DNA of 64,000 nucleotides from Chionoecetes opilio (Eukaryota; Arthropoda; Malacostraca; Decapoda; Majidae), in NCBI GenBank assembly GCA_016584305.1, contig JACEEZ010017913.1:28950-92949 (forward strand), written 5' to 3'. Of this stretch, positions 1 to 13,830 are shown piece after piece (position 1 is the stretch's first letter; each line of letters opens with the position of its first letter). Below the pieces are notes generated by a model. That model worked only from the letters and a program-made list of their open reading frames with translations. It was not told where the DNA came from and did no database searches. The position numbers were made by a program, and so were the translations under genes.

Positions 1-951
1 GTTTACAAGAACTATGAAAACGATTGCATATACCGTATATCACAATAATACCCTCTTACTCTTCTATTTATTAGCTTATGTAGATGTAGCTACTAAGTGC
101 CATTATTCCTAAAAAAGAATTGTTTACTTCAATTTGTAGGAAAACAGCTTATATATCAACCGATAACTGCTAAAATCATTGAAAAGAACACATTTTGGGT
201 ATAACGCATTATCTTAAGGTATTCCTTCTATTAATGAATACAATACAATAGAAGAAACGATTAAGAAAAATCACGTATATATCAATTTGTATCACATATA
301 GATTCTCAAACTCCTATTATAAGCTTACGGTAGTTTTAAATAGCAATTTCATCACGAAACACTATAATTCCACATTTTTTGAATTTCTCTATCAAAGAAA
401 GAGCTGATAATGTCAATTTCGACATTTTTTAGCCCTTCAAAAATACATAAACACTTGAAAAAACGTTGTTTTTTAAGAATAAAATTGATACATAATTACA
501 TGAAAAATACATATTTAGCTCATAATATTGTAAAATATAGTTTGTGTCAAAGTGCTGAATATGTCAAATTTCCGACATTTTTTAGGCTTTAAAATACATT
601 AAAACACTTGAAAAACGTTGTTTTTTAAGATTAAAATTGATCCTAAATTTCATGAAAAATTCATATTTTTATAGCTCATAACTTGTAAATATAGTTTTGT
701 AAAAGGCTGATAATGTAACATTTTCGACATATTTAGCATATTATCAAAAATACATTAAATTCTTGAAAAAAACCATTGGTTTTTAAGATTAAAATGATAT
801 CTAAATATCATGAAAATAAATATTTTTAGCTTTTAATTTTGTAAAAAATATAGTTGTAGCAATATAAAAAGGCTATTTAGCTACAGATATAAAAGACGTG
901 ATACTCAAGTTGTAGAAATTACCCTCTCACTGATAACTAGCTAAAATCATT
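1..951 (+). repeat. HOR unit 0, left-truncated: part A + B + 3C
   Basis: The window opens inside an A monomer. B starts near 181, C copies start near 403, 554 and 706, and the linker ends near 951. Many single-base indels are present. Confidence 0.8.
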
Positions 952-1519
952 GAAACGCTACATTTATGGGTTTATAGCAATATGATAAGTAAACTACTTG
1001 TATAGATACAATAACGCTACAGTTTACAAGAACTATGAAAGGCTTGCATATACCGTTATATCACAATAAATTAACTGTTACTCTTCTATTAATGCTTAAT
1101 GTAATGTAAGCTACTTATGAGGTCATATTATTCTAAAAAGAGGCTTTGTACTTTTAAATTTGTAGGAAAACAGCTATATATCACTGCTACTAGCTAAAAT
1201 CCTTGAAACACACATTTTAATGGGTTTTTATAGCAATAAATAAGTAAACTACCTGTATTATACAATAACGCTAATGTTTAGAAGAAACTATGAAAACGCT
1301 GCAATACAGTTTATATCAAACTAAATAACCTCTTACTCTTCTATTTATGAGCTTAATTAATGTAGCTACTTATAGGTGCAACATTATTCCTAAAAAGAGG
1401 CTTTTACACTTCAATTTGTAGGAAAACGAGTGTATATCACCGATAAATAGCTAACATCATGAAAGACTACATTTTTTTGGGTTTATAGCAATATGCATAA
1501 GTAAAACTACTTGTATATT
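952..1519 (+). repeat. Start of unit 1: A monomers
   Basis: A landmarks are at about 952, 1205 and 1461. The third monomer dissolves near 1520 into A/T homopolymer runs. Confidence 0.75.
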
Positions 1520-4500
1520 AAAAAAAACTAAATTTTTTAAAAAAATTTTTAAAAAACCCTTGAATTATTTATTAAAAAAAATTTTTATCTTCTATTTTTA
1601 GTTAGTAATTTTTATTTAATTAAATTTTCAAAAAAAAAAAAAATTTTTTAAAAAAAAACCAATAATTAAAATTTAAACATAAATTTTTTTTAGGGGTAGA
1701 AATAAAAAAAATTTAAAAAAAACCCCAATTTCAAAAACAAAAACCCCTTTTTCCGTTAATCACAATAAAAAACCTTTACTCTTCTTTTTAAATAGCTTAA
1801 TGTAATTAACTATTTATAGGTGAAAAAAATTTAAAGGGGTTTTTTTTTTTGGGGAAAACAGCTATATATCCCGAAAATACTAAATTTTAAAAACATTTTT
1901 TTTGGGGGTATAAATTTTTAAAAAAAATTCCTTTATTAAATAACAAATTTAAAAAAACTTGAAAACCGAAATTACTTTACAATAAACTCAACTCCTATTT
2001 ACTTATATTTTTAATTTTTCTTTTTTCTAAAAAAATTAAAATTCCCCTTTTTTTTCTTATCAAAAGATAAAAAGTTTTTTTTACTTTTTTTTATTAAAAA
2101 TACATTAAAAATTAAAAATTTGTTTTTAAAAAAAATTTCCCAAATTTCAAAAAAAAATTTTTTAAAATTTAAAAATAATTGTTAAATGTTTAAAAATGTA
2201 AAATTTTTTTTAAATTTCAAAAAAAATTTAAATTTTGAAAAACTTTTTTAAAAAAAAAAGATATCTAAATTTTTGAAAAAACAATTTTTGTTTTTTTTTT
2301 TAAAAATAATTTTAAATAAAAAAACTACAATTAAAAAAATTAAAGTAAAAATAAATTTTCACATAAAGTTTTTCAAAACCCCAAATAAATTTTTTTTTTA
2401 AAATAAAATTTTTGAAAACAATAACCACATTTAAAAAAACTAAAAAAAGTTTGAAATTTTCCTTTTTTCCCCAAAATAATTTTTTTTTATTTTTTAGTTA
2501 AAAATGAAACTTTATATAATTTTTAAAAAAAATTTTTTAAATTAATTTGTGGAAAAAGTTTAAATATGAAATTTTCAAAATTTTTTAAAAATTTTTATTT
2601 TTAAAATTTAAAAAAGTAAAATTTATTAAATTAAAAAAAATTTTAAAAAAATTTTAAAAATTGGTCTTTTTAAAAATAAAATTTTATTTTAAAATTTTTA
2701 AATGTAAAAAAACTCTTAATGAAATTTTACTAAAAAAATTTTTTACTTAAATTTTTTGGGAAAAAAAAAATTTTAAAACCCTTAAAAAAAATTTAAAAAA
2801 TTTTTTTTGGGATAAAAAAAAAGGGAAAACCCCCTTTTTTAAATAATATAACCTAAAATTAAAAAAAATAAATTAAACCTTTATCATTTTAAAAAAAATT
2901 TTTTTTTAAAAAATTTAAATTTTAAAAAAAAAAATAACCCATTTTAAGTTTTAAAAAAAAAAAAAATTTTTTAATTTTTTTTGAAAAAAAATTAAAAAAA
3001 AAAAAAACCTTTTTTTTAAAAAAAAATTATCCCTAAATTTATGAAAAATTATATTTTTGGGCCATTTTTTAAAAAATTTTTAAATCAATTTTAAAAACGC
3101 ATTAAAATTTTCAAAAATAAAAAAATTTCTTGAAAAAACATTTTTTTTTAAAATTTATATTAAATTTCATAAAATAATATTTTTATTTAAATTTTGAAAA
3201 AAGTTTAAAATTTTAAAATTTGCTAAAAATTTAAAAAAATTTTTTCTTTTGTAAAATCCCCATTACAAAAAACCAAAATTTTTAAAATTACATTTTTTTT
3301 TTTTAAATATGTAAAAAAAAATTTGTATATAAAAACCCAATTTAAAAAAGGTTTTTAAAATTTTCCCTTTTTATAAAAATAAAAATTTTTACTCTTTTTT
3401 TTAAATAGTTAAAGAAATTAACTTTAATGTAATTTAAAAAAATTTTTAAATTTTTTAAAAATTTTTTAATTAAAGAAAATCATTAAAAAAAATTTTTTTT
3501 TATTTTTAGCAAATATAAAAAATAATTAATAAAAAAAACCTAAATTTGAAAAAATAAAACCTTAAAATTTATTAAATAAAAAATTTTACCTTTTATTTTT
3601 ATTAATGTAAGAAAACCTTATACAAAAATTTAAAAAATTTTTTTAAAAAAGTTGAAAAACTAATCCCCAAAAATAGCTTATTAAAACTAATTTTATTTAT
3701 GCAATATAAAAAAATTTTTATATAAAAACGCTAATTTACGAAATTAAAAAAACCTTGAAATCCCTTTTTTTTTTAAAAATAAAAATTTACTTTTTTAAAT
3801 TTAAATTAAGTTTAACATTAAGGGGAAATTTTAAAAAAAAATTTTTACCTTTTAAAACACAAATTTCCCCTCTATTTAAATTTAAAAATTTTAAATTTTT
3901 TTGTTTTATCAAAAAATAAACTTTTTTTAAAACCCCTTTAAAAAAAAAAAGAAAAAACCCTTATGTTTTACAATAATATTTACTCTTTATTTAAAGCAAA
4001 AAGCTACTTAGGGAAATTGAAAAATTTTTTTAAACTTAATTTTAAAAAACTTATCCCATTTAAAAAATTTTAAAAAAAACCCTTTTTTGGGTTTAAAAGA
4101 AAAAAAATATTTTATTTAAAAACCAAATTTTAAAAATAAAAAAATTTGAATATCCCTTTTTTAAAAAAAAAAAACTATTTTTTAAAAAGTAATTTAAAAT
4201 TAAGGGTTTTATCAAAAGGGGTTTAAAAATATTTTAATTTTAAAAATTATTTTTTAATTAATAGCAAATTTAAAAAAATTTTGGGTTTTTATAAAATTTT
4301 TAAAAGAAAATACTTATTAAAATAAAAAAATTAAAAAACCCAAAAAAAATTTTTTAATAAAAATTTTTATTTAATTTTTACAGAATTTTTTAAAGCTCTT
4401 TTGGGTAAATTTTTCAAAAAAAAATTTTATCTTTTTTTTGGGGGGAAACAAAATTATAGAAATAGCTAAAAAAAAATTTATTTTTTAAAAAAAATAAATC

Positions 4501-6933
4501 TTTTAATAATAAAAAATTTAAAAACTATAAAATTTTAAATATATTTTAATTACTAAAAAACCCTTTACCTCCATTTAAGAATTATGAAACCTTAAAAAAA
4601 TTATTAAAAAAAAATTTTTTTTTTTAATTTTGTGAAAAATAATTCCCGAAATATTAAAAAATTAAAAACCATTTTGAGGGAAAGCTTTATAAAAGGAAAA
4701 TTTCCTTTAATAAAAACCCCCAAAAAAATTTTATGAAAAAAAAAATTTGTTACAATAAGCAACCCCCTTTTTTAAAAATTAAATTTAAATACCTTTTTTA
4801 AAAAAAACAAAAAAATCCCTTTTTAAATTTTTATAAAAAAAGGTTTAAAATTTTAAAAATTTTTTTTTTTTAAAAAACATTAAAACCAAAAACGTTGTTT
4901 TTTAAAAAAAATTTTTTTAAAAAAAAAATTTTTTATTTTATTTAAAAAAAAGGGAAAATTAAACATTAAATTTTACTTTATTTAACTTTAAAAATAAAAA
5001 AAAAAAATTTTTTAAGAAAAATTAACCCCAATTTTAAAATCATTTTTAAAGTTTTAATTTGTAAAATTGTTTTTGAAAAAAAATATTTAAATTAAAAAAA
5101 TTTTTTTTTAGAAAAAAAATTTCATAAATAAAAAATCATTAAAACTTAATTTTTGGGGTTTAAAAGCATATTTTTGTAAAATTTTGATATTCAAATACAT
5201 TTACAAAATATAAAAACCTTGAAAAATTTTTAATAAAAAAAAATTTTTTTTTTTAAATATTAATTTTGTAATATTTTATTCAAATTATTCAAAAAAGGTT
5301 TTTATCTTCAATTTGAGGAAAACCATTTCCTGATACTAAAATTTGAAAACATTTTTTGGGTTTTATAGCATTAATAAGTAAAACTACTGTATAAACAAAC
5401 CTACAGTTTAAAAACTATGAAAAACGCTGCAAAAAACCCTTTATATCACAATAATACCTCTACTCTTCTATTTTTACTTAATTAATGAAACTACTTATGG
5501 GGTTTTTAAAAAAATTTTTTAAAAATTTTTTAAAAAAAAAAACAAAAAAAATTTAAAATTTAAACATAAAATTTTTTTATGTTAAAATAAAATTTTAAAT
5601 TTTAAAAAGCCTTTTAAAAAATTAAAAATTTTAAAAAACCAATTTTTAAATAAAAATTCCTCTTTTTTTTTTTTTAATGAAAGCTACTTAAAATTCAAAT
5701 TATTCTAAAAAGGATTTATCCTTAAATTTGTAGGAAACAGCTATATATCACCAAAAAAATGCTAAAATTGAAAAACACATTTTGGGGTTAAAGCATTTAT
5801 ATAAAACCCCTTTTTTTTAATAAAACATACAAAAAAAAAATTTTAAAAAACCCTAAAAAAAAAAATTTTTACCTTTTTCAAAATTATTAAAAGATTACAT
5901 ATTTCAAAATAAATTCTAAAAAAAATAAAAACCCAATTTTGAAACCTTTAAAAAGGGCTAAAAATTAACGACATTTTTTTATTTTCAAAAATAAAAAAAA
6001 ATTAAAAACTTTTTTAAGAAAAATTGAACAAAAATTTAAAAAATAAAATTTTAAAATTTTAAAAATATTTTTTAAATGAATTTAAAAATTTTAAATTTTT
6101 TTTTTTAAAATTTTAAAAATTTAAAAAAATTTTTTTTAATTTACAAATTTTTTAAAAAAATTTTTTACTGTTTTTTAAAAATTTAAATTGTAAAAATTTA
6201 AAAACTTTTTTAAAATATAAAGAAAAAAACTTATTTGAAAAAAACAACTCTTACGGGGGGAATCAAAAATTTAAAAACAAAACATTTTTTTTTAAAAATA
6301 TTTTTAAAAAACTTTTTAAAATCTTTAAAAAATTTACAAAAACCTAAAAACGTTAAATACCTTTTAAAAAAAACCTCTTACTTTCTATTTAAACTTAAAA
6401 TTAAATTTGGGTAAAATTTTTTAAAAAAAATTTTAATTTTTTAGGAAACAGTTAAACTATAAAGCTAAAATTTTTTAAAACAATAATTTTATTTTAAAAT
6501 TTTATGGGTTAAAAAAACTATTATTTCAAACCAAAATTTTTAAAAATTGAAAACGCTAATATACTTTATACAAAAAAAAAACCCTACTTTTTTTTATTCA
6601 ATTTTTAAAACTTTTTTGGTAAATTTTTCATAAGAATTTTAAAAAAATTTTGAAAAACGCAAAATATCCCATAATACAATTATTAAAACCTACTTTTTTT
6701 TTAAGCAAAAATTAAAAAAACCTTTTGTTTAAAAAAAAACTAAAGTTTAAAAAAAATTTGGAAAAAACGCTTAATATCCCGAAAATTTAAAAAAAAAAAC
6801 CCCTTTGGCTCTTCTTTTTATTAGCTTAATGTAATTTAAGCTATTATGGGGAAAAATTATTCTAAAAAAAGGATTTATACTCAATTTGGGGAAAAAAACA
6901 GCATATATCACCGAAAAATAGCTAAAAATCTTG
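1520..6933 (+). repeat. Degraded satellite, A/T-homopolymer-rich
   Basis: Most of this stretch is runs of a and t with short ccc/ggg runs. Satellite fragments are still legible in the same orientation: A-like pieces at about 1750-1900, 3390-3430, 5290-5510, 5650-5770 and 6790-6930; B-like pieces at about 1930-2000 and 5770-5930; C-like pieces at about 2090-2350, 3030-3250 and 5940-6060. The number and limits of HOR units cannot be fixed. I see no genes. Either the DNA or, more likely, the base calls are corrupted here. Confidence 0.7.
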
Positions 6934-7501
6934 AAAAAACACATTTTAGGGTTAAAAAGCATTTTTAAAAAGGGGTAAACCTTTATTATAAAAAAACCAA
7001 AAATTAAAAAAATTATGAAAAACGTTAATATCCCTTGTATACAATATAATCTCTCTATTTAAGTTAAGTAGTAAAATAGCAATTTCTAAAAAAATAAAAA
7101 CCAATTTTGAATTTTCTATATCAAAAAAAAAGGGGCTAAAAGAAATTTTTCGAAATTTTTTTTATTTCAAAATACTTTAAAAAATTAAAAAACTTTTTTA
7201 AAATAAAAATTATAAAAATTTTCTGAAAAATACAATTTTTAAGCCAAAAATATTAAAAAACTTTTTAAAAGGCTGAATATGTCAATTTTGACATTTTTTC
7301 TTTTTCAAAATACATTAAAAACTTGAAAAAACTTGTTTTAAAATTAAAATTGATAATAAATTTCATGAAAAATACTTTTTTTGCTATTATTTTTTTAAAA
7401 AATATTGTAAAAATAAAAAAAAAAAACTATTTACTACAGTAAAAGAATAACTTCAATTGTAGAAAAAAAAAACTCTTCACTGATAACTACCCAAAAACAT
7501 T
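6934..7501 (+). repeat. End of unit 1: B + 2C + linker
   Basis: B is recognisable from aacacattttagggtt near 6934. C copies start near 7135 and 7272, with no third copy seen. The linker runs to about 7501. Base quality is poor but improves rightward. Confidence 0.65.
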
Positions 7502-9075
7502 GAAAACCCACATTTTTTTTGGGTTTATAGCAATAGATAAGTAAAAATACTTGTATAATACAATAACGCTACAGTTTTCAAAAACTTGAAAAAAGCTTCA
7601 ATATACCGTTATATCACAATAAAACCGCTTACTCTTCTATTTAATAGCTTTAAAGTAAATTTAAACTACTTTTAGGGGCAAATTAAATTCTAAAAAGAGG
7701 ATTTTATACTTCAATTTGTAGGAAAAAAGCTATATATCACTGATAACTAGCTAAAATCATTGAAAACACTACATTTTATGGGTTTATAGCAATATAATAA
7801 GTAAAACTACCTGTATATATACAATAAAGCTACAGTTTAGAAGAAAAATGAAAAACGCTAGCAAATACTGTTATATCACAATAAATAACCTCTTACCTTC
7901 TATTTATTAGCTTAATGTAATGTAAGCTACTTATAGGTGCAAATTATTCTAAAAAGAGGATTTTACACTTCAATTTGTAGGAAAACAGCTGTATATCCCC
8001 GATAAATAGCTAAGATCATTAAAACCACTACATTTTATGGTTTATAGCAATAGAAAAGTAAAACTACTTGATATATACAAAAACGCTACATTTTTACAAG
8101 AAACTTGAAAAACGCTTGCAAAAATACCGTTATATCACAATAAATAACTCTGACTCTTCTATTTAATAGTTTAATGTAATATAAGCTACTTATAGGTGCA
8201 AAATATTCAAAATGAAGGATTGTATACTTCAATTTGTAGGAAAACAGCTATATATCCCCGAAACTAGCTAAAATCTTGAAAAGAAAAACATTTTGAGGGT
8301 ATAAAAGCATTTCATAAGGTAAATTCCCTTCTATTAATGATATAACACTACAATTAAGAAGAAACTATGAAAAACACGTATAATTTACAATTGTATCACA
8401 ATATAGAGTCTCAAACTCCTATTATAAGCTTACAGTAGTTTCAAATAGCAATTTCTAACGAAAACAACTATAATTCCACATTTTGAATTTCTCTATCAAA
8501 AAAGAGCTGAATAATGTCAATTTTCGACATTTTTTAGCCCTTCAAAATAGATTAAAACCCTTGAAAAAAAAGTTTGTTTTTAGGAATAAAATTGATACAT
8601 AAATTACATGAAAAATACATTTTTTTAAGCTCATAATATTGTAAGATATAGTTGTGTAAAAGTGCTGAATAAATGTCATATTTGACATTCTTTTAGGCTT
8701 TCAAAATACATTAAAACACTTGAAAAAAACGTTGTTTTCAAAGATTAAAATTGATACCTAAATTGCATGAAAAATTCATTTTTAGCTCATAACATTGTAA
8801 AATATAGAGTTGTGTAAAACGTGCCTGGAAAATGTAAAATTTCGAAATTATTTTAGCATTTCAAAAATACATTAAAATTCTGAAAAAACATTGTTTTTTA
8901 AGATTAAAAATTTATATCTAAATTTCATGAAAAAATACATATTTTAGCTATTAATTTGTAAAAATATAGTTGTCAGAGAAAATATAAAAAGCTATTTAGC
9001 TACAGATATAAAGAATATACTTCAATTTGTAGACAAAAAAACACTCTTCACTGTATAACTAGCATAAAATTCATT
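7502..9075 (+). repeat. HOR unit 2: 3A + B + 3C
   Basis: A starts are 7502, 7762 and about 8020; B is near 8278; C starts are about 8506, 8664 and 8822. B has the gagggt form. C1 has atagatta and C2 has gtcatattt, variants shared with units 22, 25 and 28. Confidence 0.82.
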
Positions 9076-10921
9076 GGAATAAACATCCATTTATGATGGT
9101 TGATAGCAATATGATAAGTTAAAACTACTTCATATAATACAATAACACTACAGTTTACAAAAAACTATGAAAAAACGCTGCAATATACGTTTATCACAAT
9201 AAATAACCTCTTACTCTTCTATTTAATAGCTAATGTAAGTAAGCTACTTATAGGTGCATATTATTCTACAAAAAGGGATTTTGTACTTCAATTTGTAGGA
9301 AAAACAAGCCTATATATTTCACTGATAACTAGCTAAAATCATTGAAAACACTACATTGTATGGGTTTATAGCAATATAATAAGTAAAACTACCTGTATAT
9401 ATACAATAACGCTAATGTTTAGAAGAAACTATGAAAAAACGGCTTGCAATATACGTTATATCACAATAAATAACCTTTCACTCTTCTATTATTAGCTTAA
9501 TGTAATGTAAGCTAACTAAGTGCAAATTATCTAAAAGAGATTTACACTTCAATTGGTAGGGCAACCAGCTGGTATTATCACCGATAAATAGCTAAGATCA
9601 TTGAAAACACTACATTTTTGGGCGTTTATAGCAATATGATAAGTAAAACTACTTGATTATATATACACTAACACTAAAGTTTACAAGAAACTATGAAAAA
9701 ACGCTGCAATATACCGTTATATCACAAAAAATAACCTCTGACATTTATTTAATAGCTAAGTAATGTAAGCTACTTATAGGTGCAAATTATTCAAAAAGAG
9801 GATTTTTTACTTCAATATGTAGGAAAACAGCTATATATCACTGATAACTAGCTAAAATCAGAGAAAAACAACTAGTACATTTTAACGCGGTTCACACACC
9901 AACTAGCAATATTAATAAGTAATCACTACTGTATAATACAAATAACGCTACAGGTTACAAGAAAACTATGAAACACGATTGAAATATACCGTTATATCAC
10001 AATAAAATAAACTCTTACTCCTTCTATTTACAGCTTAATGTAATGTAAGCTACTTATAAGTGCAAATTATTCTAAAAAAAGGATTGTTTACTTCAATTTG
10101 TAGGAAAACGCTATATATCACGATAAGCTTAGCTAAAATCATTGAAAAGAACACAATTTGTGGTATAAAGCAGTATCTTAAGGTAAATTCCTCTATTAAT
10201 GATATAACAATACAATTAAAGAAGAAAACTATGGAAAACACGTATAATATACAATTGTATCACAATTATAGAGTCTCAAACTACTATTATAAGCTTACGG
10301 TAGTTTAAAATAGCAATTTCTAACGAAAAACTACATAATCCACATTTTGAATTTCTCTATCAAAGAAAGAGCGAATAATGTCAATTTCGACCAAATTTTT
10401 TTAGCCATCAAAAAATACATTAAAAACACTTGAAAAAAGTCTGTTTTTAAGAATAAATTGAACATAAATTACATGAAAAAAATAATATTTTTAAGCTCAT
10501 AATAGTAAATTATAGTTGTGTAAAGTGCTGAATAATGTCAAATTTCGACATTTTTTAGGCTTTCAAAAATAATTAAACACTGAAAAAACGTGTTTTTAAG
10601 ATTAAAATTGATCCTAAAATTTCATGAAAAAATTCATATTTGTAGCTCATAACATTGTAAATATAGTTGTGTAAAAGTGCTGAATAATGTAAAATTTCGA
10701 CAAATTTAGCATCTCAAAAATACATAAAATTTCATTGAAAAAACATTGTTTTTAAGATTTAAAATTGATATCTAAATTTCATGAAAAAACATATTTTTAG
10801 CTATAATTTTGTAAAAAATATAGTTGTAGAAATATTAAAGCTATTTTAGCTACAGATATAAAGAAATATACTTCAATTGTAGCAAAAATAACACTCTTCA
10901 CTGATAATAGCTAAAATCATT
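9076..10921 (+). repeat. HOR unit 3: 4A + B + 3C
   Basis: A starts are about 9076, 9344, 9603 and 9863; B is near 10144; C starts are about 10371, 10527 and 10679. The fourth A is scrambled at 9863-9905, with extra bases around acgcggttcacacacc. Confidence 0.8.
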
Positions 10922-12516
10922 GAAAACACTTAATTTATGGGTTTATAGCAATATGATAAGTAAAACTACTGTATATATACAATAGTACGCTTACAGTTTA
11001 CAAAGAAAACTATGTAAATTTAAGGCTTGCAATTATACGTTATATCACAAAAATAACCTCTTACTCTTTATTTAATAGCTTAATGTAATGTAAGCACCTA
11101 TAGGTGCAAATTATTCAGTTAAAAGAGGATTTTATACTTCAATTGTAGGAAAACAGCACTATATCACCATACATAGTAATATCATTGAAAACACTACATT
11201 TTATGGGTTATGTAATATGATAAGGTAAACTCCTGTATCTTTATATTAACAATAACGCTACAGTAACAAGAAACTATGAAAAACGCTAGCCATCTACCGT
11301 TATATCACAATAAATAACCTCGTACTCTTCTAATTTAATAGTTAATGTAATGTAAGCACTTAATATGTGCAAATTATTCAAAAAGGGGATTTTATACTTC
11401 CAATTGTAGGGAAACAGCTATATATCACTTGATAACTAGCTACAACATTGAAAACACTACCATTTTATGGGTTTATAGCATATAATAAGTAACACCTACT
11501 GTATATAACAAACAAAGCTTACAGTTTAAAAGAAAACTATGAAAAACGCTGCAATATACCGTTATATCACAATAAATAACCAATCTTACTCTTCTATTTA
11601 TAGCTTAATGTAATGTAGCTACATTTATAGGTGCAAATTATTAAAAAAAGGATGTATACATCAATTTGTAGGAAAAAACTTGCTATATATCACCAAAGAA
11701 CTAGCTAAAACTCCTTGAAAAGAACACATTTTGAGGGTATAAAGCATTATCATAAGGTAAATCCTTCCTACTTAATATATAACACTATCAATTAAGAAGA
11801 AAGCTATGAAAAACACGTATAATATACAATTGTGTTCACAATATAGAGTCTCCAACTCCTATTAGAAGCTTACAGTAGTTTAAAATAGCAATTTCTAACG
11901 GAACACAACTATAATTCACATTTGAATTTCTTCTATCAAAAAAAGGGCTGATTAATGTCAATTTCGACATGTTTTAGCCCTTTTCATAAATACATTAAAA
12001 ACACTTGAAAAAAACGTTGTTTTTAAAAAAATACAATTGAAACATAAAATCTACATGAAAAAATACATATTATAAGCCTAATAAGTATTGTAAAAAAATA
12101 TATTCGTCGTAAAAGTGCTGAATATGTCAAATTTCTAAATGTTTTTGGCTTTCAAAAATACATTTTAAAATACTGGAAAAACGTTGTTTTTAGATTAAAA
12201 TTGATACATAAATTTCATGAAAAATACATATTTTTAGCTCATTGACATGAAAAATTATAGTCTGTGTAAAAACTGCGAATAATGTCAAATTTCGACATTA
12301 ATTTAGCTTTTCAAAAAATACATTAAAATACTTGAAAAAACATTGTTTTAGATTAAAATTGATATCTAAATTTCATGAAAAATACATATTTTTAGCATTA
12401 ATATTGTAAAATATAGTGGTACCAAATATAAAAAGCTATTTTAGCTACATATATAAAGAAATATACTTCAATTTGTAGAAAACAAAACCTCTTCACTGAT
12501 AATAGCTAAAATAATT
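10922..12516 (+). repeat. HOR unit 4: 3A + B + 3C
   Basis: A starts are about 10922, 11187 and 11450; B (gagggt form) is near 11717; C starts are about 11947, 12117 and 12275. Confidence 0.8.
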
Positions 12517-13830
12517 GAAAACCACTACATTTGAATGGGTTTATAGCAATATTGATAAGTAAACTACTTGTATAAGACAATAACGCTACAGTTTAACAAG
12601 AAACTATGAAAAACGCTTGCAATATAACCGTTATCATCAAAAAATAACCTCTTACTTTCTATTTAATAGCTTCAGTAATGTAAGCTACTTATAGGTACAA
12701 TTGTTCTAAAAACGAGGATTTTATACCTCAATTTATAGGAAAACAGCTGTTATATCACCGATAAAATAGCTAATATCATTGAAAAACAATACATTTTATG
12801 GGTTTTATAGCAATTAATAAGTAAAAATACTTGTATATATACAATAACGCTACAGTTATACAAGAAAACTATGAAAAACGCTTGCAATATACAGTTATAT
12901 CACAATAAATTACCCTCTAATCTTCTATTTCGTAGGACTAATGTAAGTAAGCTACTCTATGGTCAAAATTATTCTAAAAAAAGGATTGTATACTTCAATT
13001 TGAAGGAAAACAGCTATATTAATCACCAAGACATAGCTCTAAAATCATTGAAAAGAACACATTTTGTTGGTATAAAGCATATCATAAGGTAAATCATTTT
13101 ATTAATTGATATAACACTAACAATAAGAAGAAACTATGAAAAACACACGTATAATGTACCAATGGTATCAACAATATAGAGTTCATACGCCTATAAAAGC
13201 TTACAGTAGCTTAAACTAGCAATTTCTAACGAAAAAAAAACTATAATTCCACATTTTGAATTTCTTTATCAAAAAAGGGCTGAATAATTTTAATTTTCGT
13301 ACATTTTTAGCCCTTAAAAAATACAATTAAAACACTTGAAAAAAACGTTGTTTTTTGGAATAAAATGATACATAAATACATGAAAAATACATATTTTAGG
13401 TCATAATATGTAAATATAGTGTGTAAAAAGTGCTGAATAAGGTCAAATTTCGAAATTTTTAGGCCTTCAAAAAAGAATTAAAACACTGAAATAAAACGTG
13501 TTTTTAGATTAAAATGATACCTAAATTTCCTAAAACATACATATTTTTAGCTCATAAACATGTAAAATATAGTTCTGTAAAAGGCTGCAATGTTTTTAAA
13601 ATTTCGACATTATTTAGCATTTCAAAAATACACTAAAAATTCTTGAAAAAAAACATGTTTTTAAGATAAAAGTGATATCTAAAGTTCATGGAAAAAACAT
13701 ATTTTTTAGCTATTAATTTGTAAACATATAGTTGTAGCAAATATATAAAAGCTACTTAGTACAGATATGAAGGAAATATACTTCAATTTGTAGAAAAAAC
13801 AATCTTCACTGATAACAAGCTAAAATCATT
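12517..13830 (+). repeat. HOR unit 5: 2A + B + 3C (ataattttaatttt type)
   Basis: A starts are about 12517 and 12781; B is near 13050; C starts are about 13279, 13432 and 13584. C1 carries ataattttaatttt and ttggaataaa, private variants shared with units 11 and 20. Confidence 0.8.

Noticed and set aside
410..592. Short open frames of 60-90 residues scattered on both strands
   Set aside because: All fall inside A, B or C monomers, shift frame with every indel and carry no recognisable motif or upstream signal.
1520..6933. Repeat-induced point mutation as the cause of the A/T enrichment
   Set aside because: The cccc and gggg runs and length changes are not explained by C-to-T transitions. Consensus failure fits better.
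9863..9905. Insertion with acgcggttcacacacc in unit 3
   Set aside because: Short, single, in noisy sequence, and the flanks keep monomer register, so a base-calling scramble is likelier than an element.
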